NCBI RefSeq assembly: GCF_965200405.1
Contig: NZ_OZ241356.1
Span: 1,922,001 to 1,986,000 of the forward strand
Length of the DNA stretch: 64,000 bases
Direction: 5' to 3'
Source: Glacieibacterium sp965200405
Lineage (GTDB): Bacteria > Pseudomonadota > Alphaproteobacteria > Sphingomonadales > Sphingomonadaceae
The notes under the pieces were generated by a model. That model was not told the DNA's origin. It saw nothing but the letters and a program-made list of their open reading frames with translations, and searched no databases. Within the stretch, counting starts at the first letter, position 1. Each line of letters starts with the position of its first letter. The position numbers and the translations under genes were made by a program. Positions 42,216 through 52,323 of this stretch are shown here, in pieces.

Positions 42216-44417
42216 ATGGCGACATTGGTTTTCGGCACCATCGGCCGGGCCGTGGGCGGGCCGATCGGCGGCATCCTCGGGACGTTCCTGGGGGGCTTTG
42301 CCGACCGCGCGATCTTCGGCGGCGGTGGCAAGGCGCGTGAGGGGGCCCGGGCCGGCAATTTGTCGGTGCAGGCGTCGACCTATGGCGACCCGATCCCGCG
42401 CCTGCACGGCAGCATGCGGGTGGCGGGCAATCTGATCTGGACGAGCGGCATCGTCGAGCACGCCTCGACCGCAGGCGGCGGCAAGCACGGCACCAAGACG
42501 ACCAGCTACAGCTATACGGCATCGTTCGCGGTGGCGCTGAGCGCACGCGCGGTGCTGCGGACCAGGCGGATCTGGGCCGATGGCAAGCTGATGCGCGATG
42601 CCGGCGGGGCGGCGGTGCTGCCGGCGGTGATCCGCCTGCACGACGGTAGCGAGGGCCAGCCGGCGGACCCGCTGCTGATCGCCGCAGAGGGCGCCGCCCC
42701 GGCCTACCGCGGGCTGGCCTATGTGGTGTTCGAAGATCTGGCGCTGGCGGAGTTCGGCAATCGCATCCCGAACCTGACCTTCGAGGTCGTCGCCGACGAG
42801 GCGCTCGACGGCGGGCGCGTCGTCGGTGACCTGTGCGACGCAGGCGGGCTGCGCGGGGTCGGCGTGGCGGGGGCCTTCCCGGCACTCGGCGGTCATGTCG
42901 CGGCGCGGGCCGGCGATGTGCGGGCGCAGCTCGGCGGGCTGGTCGAACTGCTCGACCTGACGCTGGCCGACGATGGCGAGCGGCTGACGCTGCGGGCGGG
43001 ACCTGCCGCGGCGGGCGTCGATCCGGCCGCAGGCGACTATGGCAGCACGGCGGCGGGCGGCGATCCGCACCGGGCGCGGGTCGAGGGGCTGGCGCCGTCG
43101 AGCGCCGCCGCGGATGCGCTGGCGCTGGGCTTCTACGACATCATGCGGGATTATCAGCCGGGCCTGCAGCGGGCGGTGCGGCGGACACCGGCGCGGACCG
43201 TGCTGCAGCTCGATGCGCCGCTGGCGCTGGACGCGGTCGCGGCAAAGCATCTGGCGGCGTCGGTACTGGCGCGGGCCGCGGCGGCGCGGACGACGGCGAC
43301 GGTCAACCTGCCGCCGCGCGCGCTGGCGGTACGCGCCGGTACTACCATACTGCGGCCCGGCGATACCGTGCCGTGGCGGGTGCGGCGCTGGACGATGAGT
43401 GGCTTCGCGGTCGAACTGGAACTGGTGCGGCAGGGCGTCGGCAGCCTGGCCTCGGGTCCGGCGGATAGCGGGCGGGTGCACGAGAGTGTCGCCGTGGCGG
43501 CGGGGACGACGGTGCTGGAGGTCCTCGACCTGCCGCCGCTGCCGGGGGCGCTGGCGACGGTACCGCGGCTGTGGCTGGCGGCGGCAGGTGCATCGCCCGG
43601 GTGGCGGCGGGCACCGGTGGCGATCAGCCTCGACGACGGTGGGAGCTACACCGCAGCCGGGATGATCGCCGCGCCGAGCATCATCGGCACGCTGGCGACC
43701 GGGCTGGCAAGCGGCGGCGTCAGCCTGTGGGATCGCAACGGGGTTTGCGACGTGACCTTGCTCGGTAGCGCGATGTGGCTGGAGGGGCGCGACGAGGCCG
43801 CGGTGCTGGGCGGCGCGAATTTGGCGCTGATCGGCGACGAGCTGGTTCAGTTCGCCGAGGTCATGGCATTGGCGCCAGGGGTGTTTCGCCTCGCCACTCT
43901 GCTTCGCGGGCGGCGCGGCAGCCCGGTGGCGGTGCATCCGGTGGGAACGCGGTTCGTGCTGCTCGATGCGGATCGGCTGCTGCCGGTCGATCTCGACGTC
44001 GAGCAGGTCGGACGGACCTTGCGACTGCGCGCGGAGGGCGCCGGAGACGTGGGGGCGGCGGCGCAGGCGCTGGTGCTGGCGGGCACGGCGCTGCGGCCGC
44101 TCGCCCCGGTCTTCGTGCGCGGTCACGTGGATGGTGGCGACCTGGTGTTCGGCTGGGTGCGCTGCAGTCGCGCCGGGTTCGGCTGGCTCGACGGTGTCGA
44201 TGCCCCGCTCGCCGAGGAGACGGAGGCTTACGCACTGACGCTGTCCAGCGCCGGCGGTGTCGTGCGCCGGGCAACCGCGACGGTGGCGGGCTGGCGCTAC
44301 ACCGCGGCGATGCGCAGCGCCGACGGGCTGGCATCCGGCACCGCCGTTACCTTGTCGGTGGCTCAGACCGGCGCTTTGCCCGGCACTGTCACGACCGCCC
44401 AATTCATCCTGTCCTGA
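42216..44417 (+). CDS. GTA megatron/host-specificity tail protein (gp15-like)
   Basis: 733 residues. N-terminal GGPIGGILGTFLGGFADRAIFGG hydrophobic segment and YGDPIPRLHGSMRVAGNLIWTSGIVE (about 50-75) are hallmarks of GTA gp15 and phage tail-tip proteins. C-terminal half is beta-rich. RcGTA gp15 is near 1300 residues with a TIM-barrel (GTA_TIM) domain that I do not see here; the shorter length fits loss or relocation of that domain. AGGAGGG Shine-Dalgarno 5 bases before the ATG. Confidence 0.88.
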   Translation: MATLVFGTIGRAVGGPIGGILGTFLGGFADRAIFGGGGKAREGARAGNLSVQASTYGDPIPRLHGSMRVAGNLIWTSGIVEHASTAGGGKHGTKTTSYSYTASFAVALSARAVLRTRRIWADGKLMRDAGGAAVLPAVIRLHDGSEGQPADPLLIAAEGAAPAYRGLAYVVFEDLALAEFGNRIPNLTFEVVADEALDGGRVVGDLCDAGGLRGVGVAGAFPALGGHVAARAGDVRAQLGGLVELLDLTLADDGERLTLRAGPAAAGVDPAAGDYGSTAAGGDPHRARVEGLAPSSAAADALALGFYDIMRDYQPGLQRAVRRTPARTVLQLDAPLALDAVAAKHLAASVLARAAAARTTATVNLPPRALAVRAGTTILRPGDTVPWRVRRWTMSGFAVELELVRQGVGSLASGPADSGRVHESVAVAAGTTVLEVLDLPPLPGALATVPRLWLAAAGASPGWRRAPVAISLDDGGSYTAAGMIAAPSIIGTLATGLASGGVSLWDRNGVCDVTLLGSAMWLEGRDEAAVLGGANLALIGDELVQFAEVMALAPGVFRLATLLRGRRGSPVAVHPVGTRFVLLDADRLLPVDLDVEQVGRTLRLRAEGAGDVGAAAQALVLAGTALRPLAPVFVRGHVDGGDLVFGWVRCSRAGFGWLDGVDAPLAEETEAYALTLSSAGGVVRRATATVAGWRYTAAMRSADGLASGTAVTLSVAQTGALPGTVTTAQFILS

Positions 44418-44430
44418 CTGGAGATCGATC

Positions 44431-44928
44431 ATGGCCGAAGTTTCGGATCGCTATGCGCTGCCGCTGTTGCAGACCGCCCAGGCCCAGAAGGAGGTGACCC
44501 ACAACGAGGCGGTGACTGCGATCGACACGCTGCTCCACCTGTCGGTCGAGACCGCGATGCTTGCGGTGCCGCCGAATGCGCCAGTCGGTGGAACCGGATG
44601 GATCGTTGGCGCGTCATCGACCGGAGCCTGGACCGGCAAGACGGGGCAGGTGGCGTTCTGGACCGAAGGCGGCTGGCGCTTCACCGTCCCTCGACAGGGA
44701 TGCGTGGCCTGGCTGCGAGACGCCCAGCATTTTGCGGTCTATACGGCCGCGGGATGGCGCGACGATGGCTGGCCGGTCGCCGGGCTTCGTATCGGCGCTC
44801 GGCTGGCGTTGGCCTCGGCGCCAACTACGGTGACGGTTCCAGTCGGCGGAACCGTTATCGATATTGAAACACGTGCGGCCTTGGCTGCCTTGCAGGCAGC
44901 GTTGCGTGCTGCGGCTATAGTCTTGTGA
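44431..44928 (+). CDS. DUF2793 domain protein, GTA tail-fibre-type
   Basis: 165 residues. YALPLLQTAQAQKEVTHNEAVTAID (about 8-32) followed by the GWIVGASSTGAWTGKTGQVAFWTEGGWRF repeat-like region is the DUF2793 signature. Homologues are glycan-binding head spikes or fibres in GTAs. Last gene of the cluster, after 13 bases. Downstream is a 150-base gap before ompA. Confidence 0.88.
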   Translation: MAEVSDRYALPLLQTAQAQKEVTHNEAVTAIDTLLHLSVETAMLAVPPNAPVGGTGWIVGASSTGAWTGKTGQVAFWTEGGWRFTVPRQGCVAWLRDAQHFAVYTAAGWRDDGWPVAGLRIGARLALASAPTTVTVPVGGTVIDIETRAALAALQAALRAAAIVL

Positions 44929-45078
44929 TGGCGGATGCTCACGGGATATACTTCGCCGCCAACTGTTGTTTCTTTGCAACATGTAGGCTTATTCGCGACT
45001 TGCGTGGGTACAGAGCGTCAGTTAGGACGTTAGGGGCGCTTCGAGAGAAGCACAGCTAGTTAAGAGAGGGATTACACA

Positions 45079-46254
<1,176 letters not shown>

Positions 46255-46279
46255 GCGTCTCGGGATATTGAAATGCGAA

Positions 46280-46305
46280 GGGCCGCCCGAAAGGGCGGCC
46301 CTTTT
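46280..46305 (+). terminator. Intrinsic terminator after ompA
   Basis: Perfect 9-base stem GGGCCGCCC / GGGCGGCCC around GAAA followed by TTTT, 25 bases after the OmpA stop. Classical Rho-independent form. Confidence 0.9.
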
Positions 46306-46374
46306 GCTATGTGGCAAAGATCGAAACGACGAAGCGCTCTACCCGGCGCGACCCGGGGAGCTACGCCGGGGCGA

Positions 46375-47097
46375 TCAGCCGTCGATCGACGGCAGGACCT
46401 GCGGCGAGGCGTGGACGCCGAGTGAGGTCTGCACCGGCGGCGGCGTCAGCGCAGCCCGAAGCTCGGCATTGCGCTGCATCGCAAAATTTCCAAAGCTGCC
46501 TTTTGGCAGCACCAGTGCGGCGCGGCCGACGAAGCTCGCGGTTTCGCAGAAACTGTACTGCGCATCGAGCGTCGAGAAGCTGTTGTAGGTCCGCGTCGTA
46601 TACTGGTCGAAGCTGTTGAGCGCCTTGGCCTTGTCGTAGCGCTTGAAGTGCGCCTGCATCGTCGTCTGCGCCTTGGCGAGCTCGCCCGAGTGCTGCTTGA
46701 GCATGTCGTTGTAATTGCGCACGGTTCCGAGAAACGGCGAGAACTGGCACTGCAGCGCCGCGACGTTGAGCCCGGCGCGCATCGTCCAGATCGCATTCGC
46801 CTCGGTCTCCGCCGGTGTCATCGGTCGAAGGACGATCTGCTGGGGAACCATCAGCCCGATCGGCTTGGGGATCGTCGATCCGACGGCGAGCACGGGCGGC
46901 TCGGGAACCATGTCGGTCTTGATGACGGTGGGGCCCGCCTTGCGCGCCGACTTGGCGGCGGTTGGCTTGCCTGCTGGAGCGGCGGCGGTCTTCTTGCTCG
47001 CCGGCGTGGCTGGTGGCGACTTGCTCGCCGGAGCGGCGTTGGCGACCGTGCAAAGCCCGGACGAAAGCATGATCAGGACGAAACTGGAACTACGCAT
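46375..47097 (-). CDS. Secreted protein of unknown function, Ala/Lys-rich linker
   Basis: 240 residues. Signal peptide (1-22, ending ANA), then a low-complexity Ala/Lys/Pro linker (about 23-55), and a helical C-terminal domain (about 85-225) with FSPFLGTVRNYNDMLKQHSGELAKAQTTMQAHFKRYDKAKALNSFDQYTTRTYNSFST (about 118-175, partly quoted). Similar proteins occur in sphingomonads without a known function. Two Cys (about 115 and 183) may form a disulfide. Confidence 0.75.
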   Translation of the reverse strand: MRSSSFVLIMLSSGLCTVANAAPASKSPPATPASKKTAAAPAGKPTAAKSARKAGPTVIKTDMVPEPPVLAVGSTIPKPIGLMVPQQIVLRPMTPAETEANAIWTMRAGLNVAALQCQFSPFLGTVRNYNDMLKQHSGELAKAQTTMQAHFKRYDKAKALNSFDQYTTRTYNSFSTLDAQYSFCETASFVGRAALVLPKGSFGNFAMQRNAELRAALTPPPVQTSLGVHASPQVLPSIDG

Positions 47098-47198
47098 CGG
47101 CTATCCCCAAAGCTCACCCGTGTTCGGGGGAGCAAGACGGCATAACCGGCAGGAAGATGCGCCGCCAGCCCCGATAAGAGGTGGCGGCGCGAATGCGA

Positions 47199-47498
47199 TC
47201 AGCCGAGGATGCTGCCGAGCTGCAGCGCGACGGACATGTCGCCCTCGATCTTGAGCTTGCCCATCATGAAGGCCATCTGCGGGTTCTGCTTGCCCGTGGC
47301 CATATCGGTGAAATCGGACATCGAGACCTTGACGGTGCAATCGACGGGGAGATCCTGGTTGTCGACGACGGCCGGAGAAACCGTGTCGTCGATGCGGACG
47401 ACGCCATCGTCGCCGAAGTCGAACTTGACCGACTTGCGCAGGTTGGCGCTGGTTCCGACGCGGCTGCGCATCTGTTCGGTAATCCGTTCGAGGCTCAT
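47199..47498 (-). CDS. SCP2 sterol-binding-like domain protein
   Basis: 99 residues, a whole SCP2 fold: VKFDFGDDGVVRIDD (about 24-38), DCTVKVSMSDFTDMATGKQNPQMAFMMGKLKIEGD (about 53-87, partly quoted). Binds hydrophobic ligands such as lipids or acyl-CoA; cargo unknown. ATG 47498 is chosen; the frame continues upstream but crosses the hairpin terminator of the next gene. Confidence 0.88.
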   Translation of the reverse strand: MSLERITEQMRSRVGTSANLRKSVKFDFGDDGVVRIDDTVSPAVVDNQDLPVDCTVKVSMSDFTDMATGKQNPQMAFMMGKLKIEGDMSVALQLGSILG

Positions 47499-47550
47499 CG
47501 CATATTCCTCATGGTCGGGCAGGGGTGCCGCTGGACATAACGTGCGGCCC

Positions 47551-47581
47551 ATAAAAGAAGGGCCGCCAAATCTGGCGGCCC
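47551..47581 (-). terminator. Intrinsic terminator after the Thr/Ala lipoprotein gene
   Basis: Minus-strand stem GGGCCGCCA / TGGCGGCCC around GATT, followed by TTCTTTTAT. It lies between the lipoprotein gene (47615-47914) and the SCP2 gene and would separate their transcripts. Confidence 0.85.
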
Positions 47582-47614
47582 TTCAAATCGTCGGACGAAA
47601 GAGTAAGCCTGAGC

Positions 47615-47914
47615 TTACTTCTTCTCTTCGGTCGTCGTCGTGGTGCTCTCGGTGGTTGCCGGAGCCATTGCGTCGGCGGCAGGAGCCGTCGTTGCGGTGG
47701 CATCAGCAGCGCCAGCGGCAGGAGCAGCCGTTGCGTCGGTCGTGGTGGTGTCGGTAGCGGCCGGCGGCGTCGCCATTGCATCCGTTGCAGGAGCAGTGGT
47801 CGTCGTCTCGGTCGTCGTAGCCGTTTCAGCCTTCTTCTCGCCGCAAGCGACGACCAGCAGGCCAACACCAGCGATCAAGGTCACGGTCTTCAGCTTCGTC
47901 AGAAGATCACCCAT
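47615..47914 (-). CDS. Low-complexity Thr/Ala lipoprotein
   Basis: 99 residues. Lipoprotein signal with VVACGEKK lipobox (Cys at about 24). The mature part is almost only Thr, Ala, Pro, Asp, Met and Glu, with runs such as ETTTTAPATDAMATPPAATDTTTTDAT. Excellent AAGGAG ribosome site. Probably an extended, flexible envelope lipoprotein; function unknown. Ends with acidic EEKK. Confidence 0.7.
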   Translation of the reverse strand: MGDLLTKLKTVTLIAGVGLLVVACGEKKAETATTTETTTTAPATDAMATPPAATDTTTTDATAAPAAGAADATATTAPAADAMAPATTESTTTTTEEKK

Positions 47915-48133
47915 TTCAAACTCCTTGTTCTATTATCGAGCGTGATAGCGTCGGTTTCGGTTCAGCCCTTATCCCCTAACCGAGGTGGACATTACCAGAA
48001 ATCGCGCGCCCCTCAAGCGCGATTGCAACACTTTCGACACCGCCGCCTGAAGCGGTGCCGCCAATGTGGCGATCCAGTTTTAGAACCAAAGACGAATACA
48101 CGAGGAACTGGAGTTAGCATATCCGTTCCGTGA

Positions 48134-48769
48134 CTAAGCCGCAACGGGGGGAATTCGCAGCCAATCCGGGAAGCATTTGGCCAGTGCGTCGTCCACATCG
48201 GCCATTTCGGCGCTGCTGCCCAGCGATCGCAGGCTGGCGACCGCAAAGTCGGGAAGACCGCACGGCACGATGCCGCCGAAGTGGGCAAGGTCAGGCGCGA
48301 CATTGATCGCGAAGCCGTGGAAGCTGACCCAGCGGCGGACACGCACGCCGATCGCGGCGACCTTGGCCTCGCCGTGCAGCGTCTCGACCCACACGCCGAC
48401 CCGTCCCGGAACCGCAAAGGCCGTGATGCCGAGGCGGGCACAGGCGTCGACGATCCAGCCTTCGAGCGCCGCCACGAACTTGCGCAGGTCACGGCCGCGG
48501 CGGTCGAGGTCGACCATAACATAGACGACGCGCTGGCCCGGGCCGTGGTAGGTGTAGCGGCCACCGCGGCCACTGGCGAACACCGGAAAGCGCGACGGTT
48601 CGAGCAACTCGCCCGGCACGGCGCTGGTGCCGGCGGTGTAGAGCGGCGGATGCTCAACCAGCCAGATCAGTTCGTCGGCGCTGCCGTCCTGGATCGCCGC
48701 GACCCGCGCCTCCATGGTCGCGACGGCGTGCGCATAGTCGGTCAGCCCGGGCTCGATCCGCCACTCCAT
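48134..48769 (-). CDS. lipB: Lipoyl(octanoyl) transferase
   Basis: 211 residues. Moves octanoate from acyl carrier protein to lipoyl domains, first step of lipoate synthesis. Active-site Lys K136 (AKVAAIGVRV) and Cys C170 (IVPCGL), plus RGGRYTYHGPGQ (about 68-79) and HGFAINVAPDL. ATG at 48769 shares one base with the stop of the upstream epoxide hydrolase. A 219-base gap to the next gene on its 3' side contains no recognised feature. Confidence 0.95.
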   Translation of the reverse strand: MEWRIEPGLTDYAHAVATMEARVAAIQDGSADELIWLVEHPPLYTAGTSAVPGELLEPSRFPVFASGRGGRYTYHGPGQRVVYVMVDLDRRGRDLRKFVAALEGWIVDACARLGITAFAVPGRVGVWVETLHGEAKVAAIGVRVRRWVSFHGFAINVAPDLAHFGGIVPCGLPDFAVASLRSLGSSAEMADVDDALAKCFPDWLRIPPVAA

Positions 48770-49899
48770 CAGAGCGACGCGAAAAACTTGCGGACGTCCG
48801 CCAGGAACAGCTCGGGCTCCTCGAGGCTGGCGAAATGACCGCCGCGCGGCATCTGGGTCCAGTGCACGACGTTATAGCCGCGCTCGACCATCGGTCGCGG
48901 CGGAAAGGCGAGCAGGTCGTACGGAAAGGCGGCCACTCCGGTCGGCACTTCAACGCGGCGGCCCTGCGGGATCGCAAAGCCCCCTTCGATGAACATGCCG
49001 CGGTAGATCCATGTCGCCGTCGCGAAACTGCGCGTCGTCAGATAGATCATGATGTTGGTCAGCAGCCAGTCCATCGAATACGGCGGATCGATCGCACGCC
49101 CCTCCGTGTCGGACCAGCCGACGAACTTCTCGCAGAACCAGGCGGCGACGCCCATCGGAGAATCCATCATCGCAAAGCCGAGGCTTTGCGGCTTGGTGCC
49201 CTGGAGCTGGAGATAGCCCGTCTCGGCATCGCGGACCTTTAGCGCCTTTTGCAACCAGACGACATCCTCGGCGGTGTCAGGGTGCATGTCCGCCGGTCGC
49301 AGGCCGAAGCCGCTGAGATGCAGGCCGTCGAGCCGCTTGCTGTCGACGCCGAGCCAGCCGCCGACGACGCTGCCCCAGTCGCCACCCTGATACACATAGG
49401 TATCGTAGCCCAGCGCCGGCATCAGTCGGTCGTACAGCGCCGCAACGCGACGCGGTCCCCACATCTCCGCCGGGCGGTCAGACCAGGCGTAGCCCGGCAA
49501 CGACGGCGCCACGACGTGAAACGCCGGCATGCGGGGGTCTTCCGGCTCCGCAAGCCGGTCGATGATGGCCTGGAACTCCAGGATCGACCCGGGCCAGCCA
49601 TGCGCGATCAGCAGCGGCCTCGCGCCCGGACGCGACGAGCGGCGGTGGACTGCGTGCAGGTTAAAGCCCGGCTCCACCTCGATGCGGATGTGCGGCAGGC
49701 GATTGAGCTGCGCGACGGCGGCGGGCCAGTCGTAGCTTTCCAGCCAATAGGCACGCAGCCGCTCCATGTACGAACGGTTGGCACCGTGCTGCCAGCCGGC
49801 GCCCTCGGGCTCCTCGAAGAAGCGGTAGGCGGCGACGCGCTCGCGCACCCAGGCCACCTCGGCCTCGTTCTCCGGGATCGTGAACGGTGTGCCGGTCAT
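48769..49899 (-). CDS. Epoxide hydrolase, alpha/beta hydrolase with EHN domain
   Basis: 376 residues. N-terminal EHN domain (about 1-110) and alpha/beta core. HGWPGS oxyanion loop (about 100-105), nucleophile D174 in GGDWGS, and catalytic His near the C-terminus in RGGHFASLE. Hydrolyses an epoxide to a diol; substrate unknown. ATGA overlap with the upstream GMC oxidoreductase points to a joint catabolic role. Confidence 0.88.
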   Translation of the reverse strand: MTGTPFTIPENEAEVAWVRERVAAYRFFEEPEGAGWQHGANRSYMERLRAYWLESYDWPAAVAQLNRLPHIRIEVEPGFNLHAVHRRSSRPGARPLLIAHGWPGSILEFQAIIDRLAEPEDPRMPAFHVVAPSLPGYAWSDRPAEMWGPRRVAALYDRLMPALGYDTYVYQGGDWGSVVGGWLGVDSKRLDGLHLSGFGLRPADMHPDTAEDVVWLQKALKVRDAETGYLQLQGTKPQSLGFAMMDSPMGVAAWFCEKFVGWSDTEGRAIDPPYSMDWLLTNIMIYLTTRSFATATWIYRGMFIEGGFAIPQGRRVEVPTGVAAFPYDLLAFPPRPMVERGYNVVHWTQMPRGGHFASLEEPELFLADVRKFFASL

Positions 49900-51518
49900 G
49901 CGGCGAGTGCCTGGCGGGCGTCGCCGAGGATGAGGTCGCTGGCTTTTTCCGCGATCATGATCGTCGGGGCGTTGGTGTTGCCGCTGACCAGGAACGGCAT
50001 GACGCTGGCATCGACGACACGCAGGCCGTCGACGCCGTTGACCAGGAGCGCACCATCGACGACCGCGCCGGCATCGACGCCCATGCGACAGGTCCCGACC
50101 GGGTGGTAGATCGTCTCGCCCCAGTTTCGCATCGCCGCGAGCAGCGCCTCGTCGTCATCGGCGATGGCGGCGCCGGGCCAGGTCTCCGCGCCGCGATAAT
50201 CGTCGAATGCCGCCGCGTTGCCGATGGCGCGCGCCATGCGGACGCCGGTTCGCAGCGTCTCGATGTCCTCGCGCGCCGTCAGGTAGCGCGGATCGATCGC
50301 CGGCGGCGTCGCTGCGTTGCCACCGGCCAGCCGGATCGTGCCGCGGCTTTCCGGGCGGAGCTGGCAGACGTGGATCTGGTAGCCATGCTCGGCACTGAAC
50401 TTGCCGGCACCGTGCGCCATGCCGCGCACCGGCATGAAGTGCATCTGCACGTCCGGGGCCGCCAGTCCCTGGCGCGTCGACAGGAAGGCCCCGGCCGGCG
50501 TCGGCATGTAGCTGGCGTTGCCCGACTTGCGGAACATCCAGTTGAGCAGCGCGGCGATCTTGCGGTCGAAGCGAGCGCTGCCATTGAGGGTGATCGGCTG
50601 GGTGCACTTCCACTGCACGATCATGTCGAGATGGTCCTGCAGGTTGCCCCCGACGTCGGGCGCGTCGTGCAGCACCTCGATGCCGTGGTCGCGCAGGTGC
50701 GCCGCCGGTCCGATGCCGGACAGCATCAGCAGCTGCGGCGAGGCGACGGCACCGCCGCACAGTACGACTTCACGCGCCGACACGGTTTCCGGCTGGCTGG
50801 CGCGGGTATAGGCGACCCCGGTGGCCCGCCGGCCGGCGAAGGTGACGCGCTCGACCTGCACGCCGGTGCGAATCTCCAGATTGGGACGTGACTTGGCGGG
50901 ATCGAGATAGGCCCGGGCGGCCGACCATCGGCTGCCGTTGCGGATGGTCGAATCGTACATGCCGGCGCCTTCGAAGCGCGGCCCGTTGAAATCCTCGGTG
51001 TGATCATAGCCGGCCTGGACCGCCGCCTCGATGAAGACCCGATTGAGGATGTGGGGCAGGCAGCGGTTCGACGTGTGCAACGGCCCGCCTTCACCGTGGA
51101 AAGCGTCCGAGCCGCGCTCGCTGTGCTCGGCGCGACGGAAATACGGCAGCACGTCGGCCCAGCCCCAGCCCGTCAGCCCGACCTGCGCCCAGCGGTCGTA
51201 ATCGCTGGCATGGCCGCGGATATAGACCATGCCGTTGATCGAGGAACTGCCGCCCAGCACCCGGCCGCGTGGCCAGTACAGCTTGCGCCCGCCCATCGCG
51301 GCCTGCGGCGTCGTCCAGAACCCCCAGTCGTAAGGCGAATCCTTCTCGGGCGGCAGGATCTGGGTCAGGCCGCCGGGCATGTCGATCATCGTGACATTGT
51401 GATCGCCGCCCGCCTCCAGCAGCAGGACACGGTGGTTCGGGTCGGCCGACAGGCGATTGGCCAGCACGCAGCCCGCACTGCCGCCACCGACGATGATAGT
51501 ATCGAAGTTATCGTCCAT
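49896..51518 (-). CDS. GMC family oxidoreductase (choline dehydrogenase-like)
   Basis: 540 residues. FAD motif IIVGGGSAGCVLANRLS (about 7-23), RGRVLGGSSSINGMVYIRG signature (about 83-101), and C-terminal active-site His in YHPVGTCRMG and conserved NTNAPTIMIAEKASD. Oxidises an alcohol; substrate undefined. Ends overlapping the epoxide hydrolase start. ATG 51518 begins right at the FAD motif. Confidence 0.93.
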   Translation of the reverse strand: MDDNFDTIIVGGGSAGCVLANRLSADPNHRVLLLEAGGDHNVTMIDMPGGLTQILPPEKDSPYDWGFWTTPQAAMGGRKLYWPRGRVLGGSSSINGMVYIRGHASDYDRWAQVGLTGWGWADVLPYFRRAEHSERGSDAFHGEGGPLHTSNRCLPHILNRVFIEAAVQAGYDHTEDFNGPRFEGAGMYDSTIRNGSRWSAARAYLDPAKSRPNLEIRTGVQVERVTFAGRRATGVAYTRASQPETVSAREVVLCGGAVASPQLLMLSGIGPAAHLRDHGIEVLHDAPDVGGNLQDHLDMIVQWKCTQPITLNGSARFDRKIAALLNWMFRKSGNASYMPTPAGAFLSTRQGLAAPDVQMHFMPVRGMAHGAGKFSAEHGYQIHVCQLRPESRGTIRLAGGNAATPPAIDPRYLTAREDIETLRTGVRMARAIGNAAAFDDYRGAETWPGAAIADDDEALLAAMRNWGETIYHPVGTCRMGVDAGAVVDGALLVNGVDGLRVVDASVMPFLVSGNTNAPTIMIAEKASDLILGDARQALAA

Positions 51519-51654
51519 CGATGGCCTCCCCAGGCACTGTGCCGACAGTCTGACGGCTTTGACGGCGCTGAACAAGGCGCGAGTTGACGTAAGCGTCAGG
51601 CAGCGCTGGCGCAGGCCGGTTGACAGGGCGCGGCCGGCTCGCCACCTCGACACG

Positions 51655-52323
51655 ATGTCCAGCAAGCCCCCGCTCCAGGCCGTCATCATCCCGGTGACGC
51701 CGCTCCAGCAGAACTGCACCTTGTTGTGGTGTACGGCGACGATGCGCGGCGCCTTCGTCGATCCGGGCGGCGAGATCGACAAGCTGATCGCGGTGTCGGA
51801 GCAGCATGGCGTCACCATCGAGAAGCTGCTGATAACGCACGGCCATATCGATCACTGCGGACTAGCCGGGGTGCTGGCAGAGCGCCTTGGCGTGCCGATC
51901 GAGGGGCCGCACCCGGCCGACAAGTTCTGGATCGACAGCAACCCGGTGACCGGTGCGCAATACGGCATCGCCGGGGCGACGGCGTTCACCCCGGACCGCT
52001 GGCTGGCGCAGGGCGACCAGGTCACCGTCGGCGAGCTGACCTTCGACGTCTATCACTGCCCGGGCCATACCCCCGGCCATGTCGTCTTCCACCATCCGGC
52101 ATCGAACCTCGCGATCGTCGGTGACGTGTTGTTCCAGGGCTCGATCGGGCGCACCGATTTTCCGCTCGGCAACCACGCCGACCTGATCGAGGCGATCGTC
52201 ACCCGCCTGTGGCCGCTGGGCGGGGCGACCGCTTTCATCCCCGGGCACGGCCAGATGTCGACCTTCGCGGCGGAGCGCCGGTCTAACGCCTATGTCGCCG
52301 ACGCGGTACTCGCCGCCGCCTAG
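51655..52323 (+). CDS. MBL-fold metallo-hydrolase (glyoxalase II-like)
   Basis: 222 residues. HGHIDHCG metal site (about 61-68), GHTPGHVVFHHP (about 135-146), GDVLFQGSIGRTDFPLGNHADL (about 155-176) and GHGQMSTF. Binuclear-metal hydrolase close to YcbL-type glyoxalase II enzymes acting on thioesters. Divergent from the GMC gene by 136 bases. Its last 4 bases overlap the convergent MAPEG gene. Confidence 0.9.
   Translation: MSSKPPLQAVIIPVTPLQQNCTLLWCTATMRGAFVDPGGEIDKLIAVSEQHGVTIEKLLITHGHIDHCGLAGVLAERLGVPIEGPHPADKFWIDSNPVTGAQYGIAGATAFTPDRWLAQGDQVTVGELTFDVYHCPGHTPGHVVFHHPASNLAIVGDVLFQGSIGRTDFPLGNHADLIEAIVTRLWPLGGATAFIPGHGQMSTFAAERRSNAYVADAVLAAA

Noticed and set aside
42084..44432. 782-codon minus-strand frame opposite gp15
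   Set aside because: Antisense shadow of a recognised GTA gene, with no ribosome site or domain.
45040..45078. TTAAGAGAGGGATTAC before ompA as a CtrA box
   Set aside because: Spacer is 8 bases, the second half deviates from TTAA, and the segment overlaps the purine-rich ribosome binding site.
44929..45078. Possible extra small gene between the GTA end and ompA
   Set aside because: No start codon with a ribosome site and credible protein in 150 bases; best read as the ompA promoter/leader region.
47915..48133. A 63-codon plus-strand frame in the gap before lipB
   Set aside because: Basic, low-quality composition, no ribosome site, and no tRNA or other RNA fold recognised in the gap.
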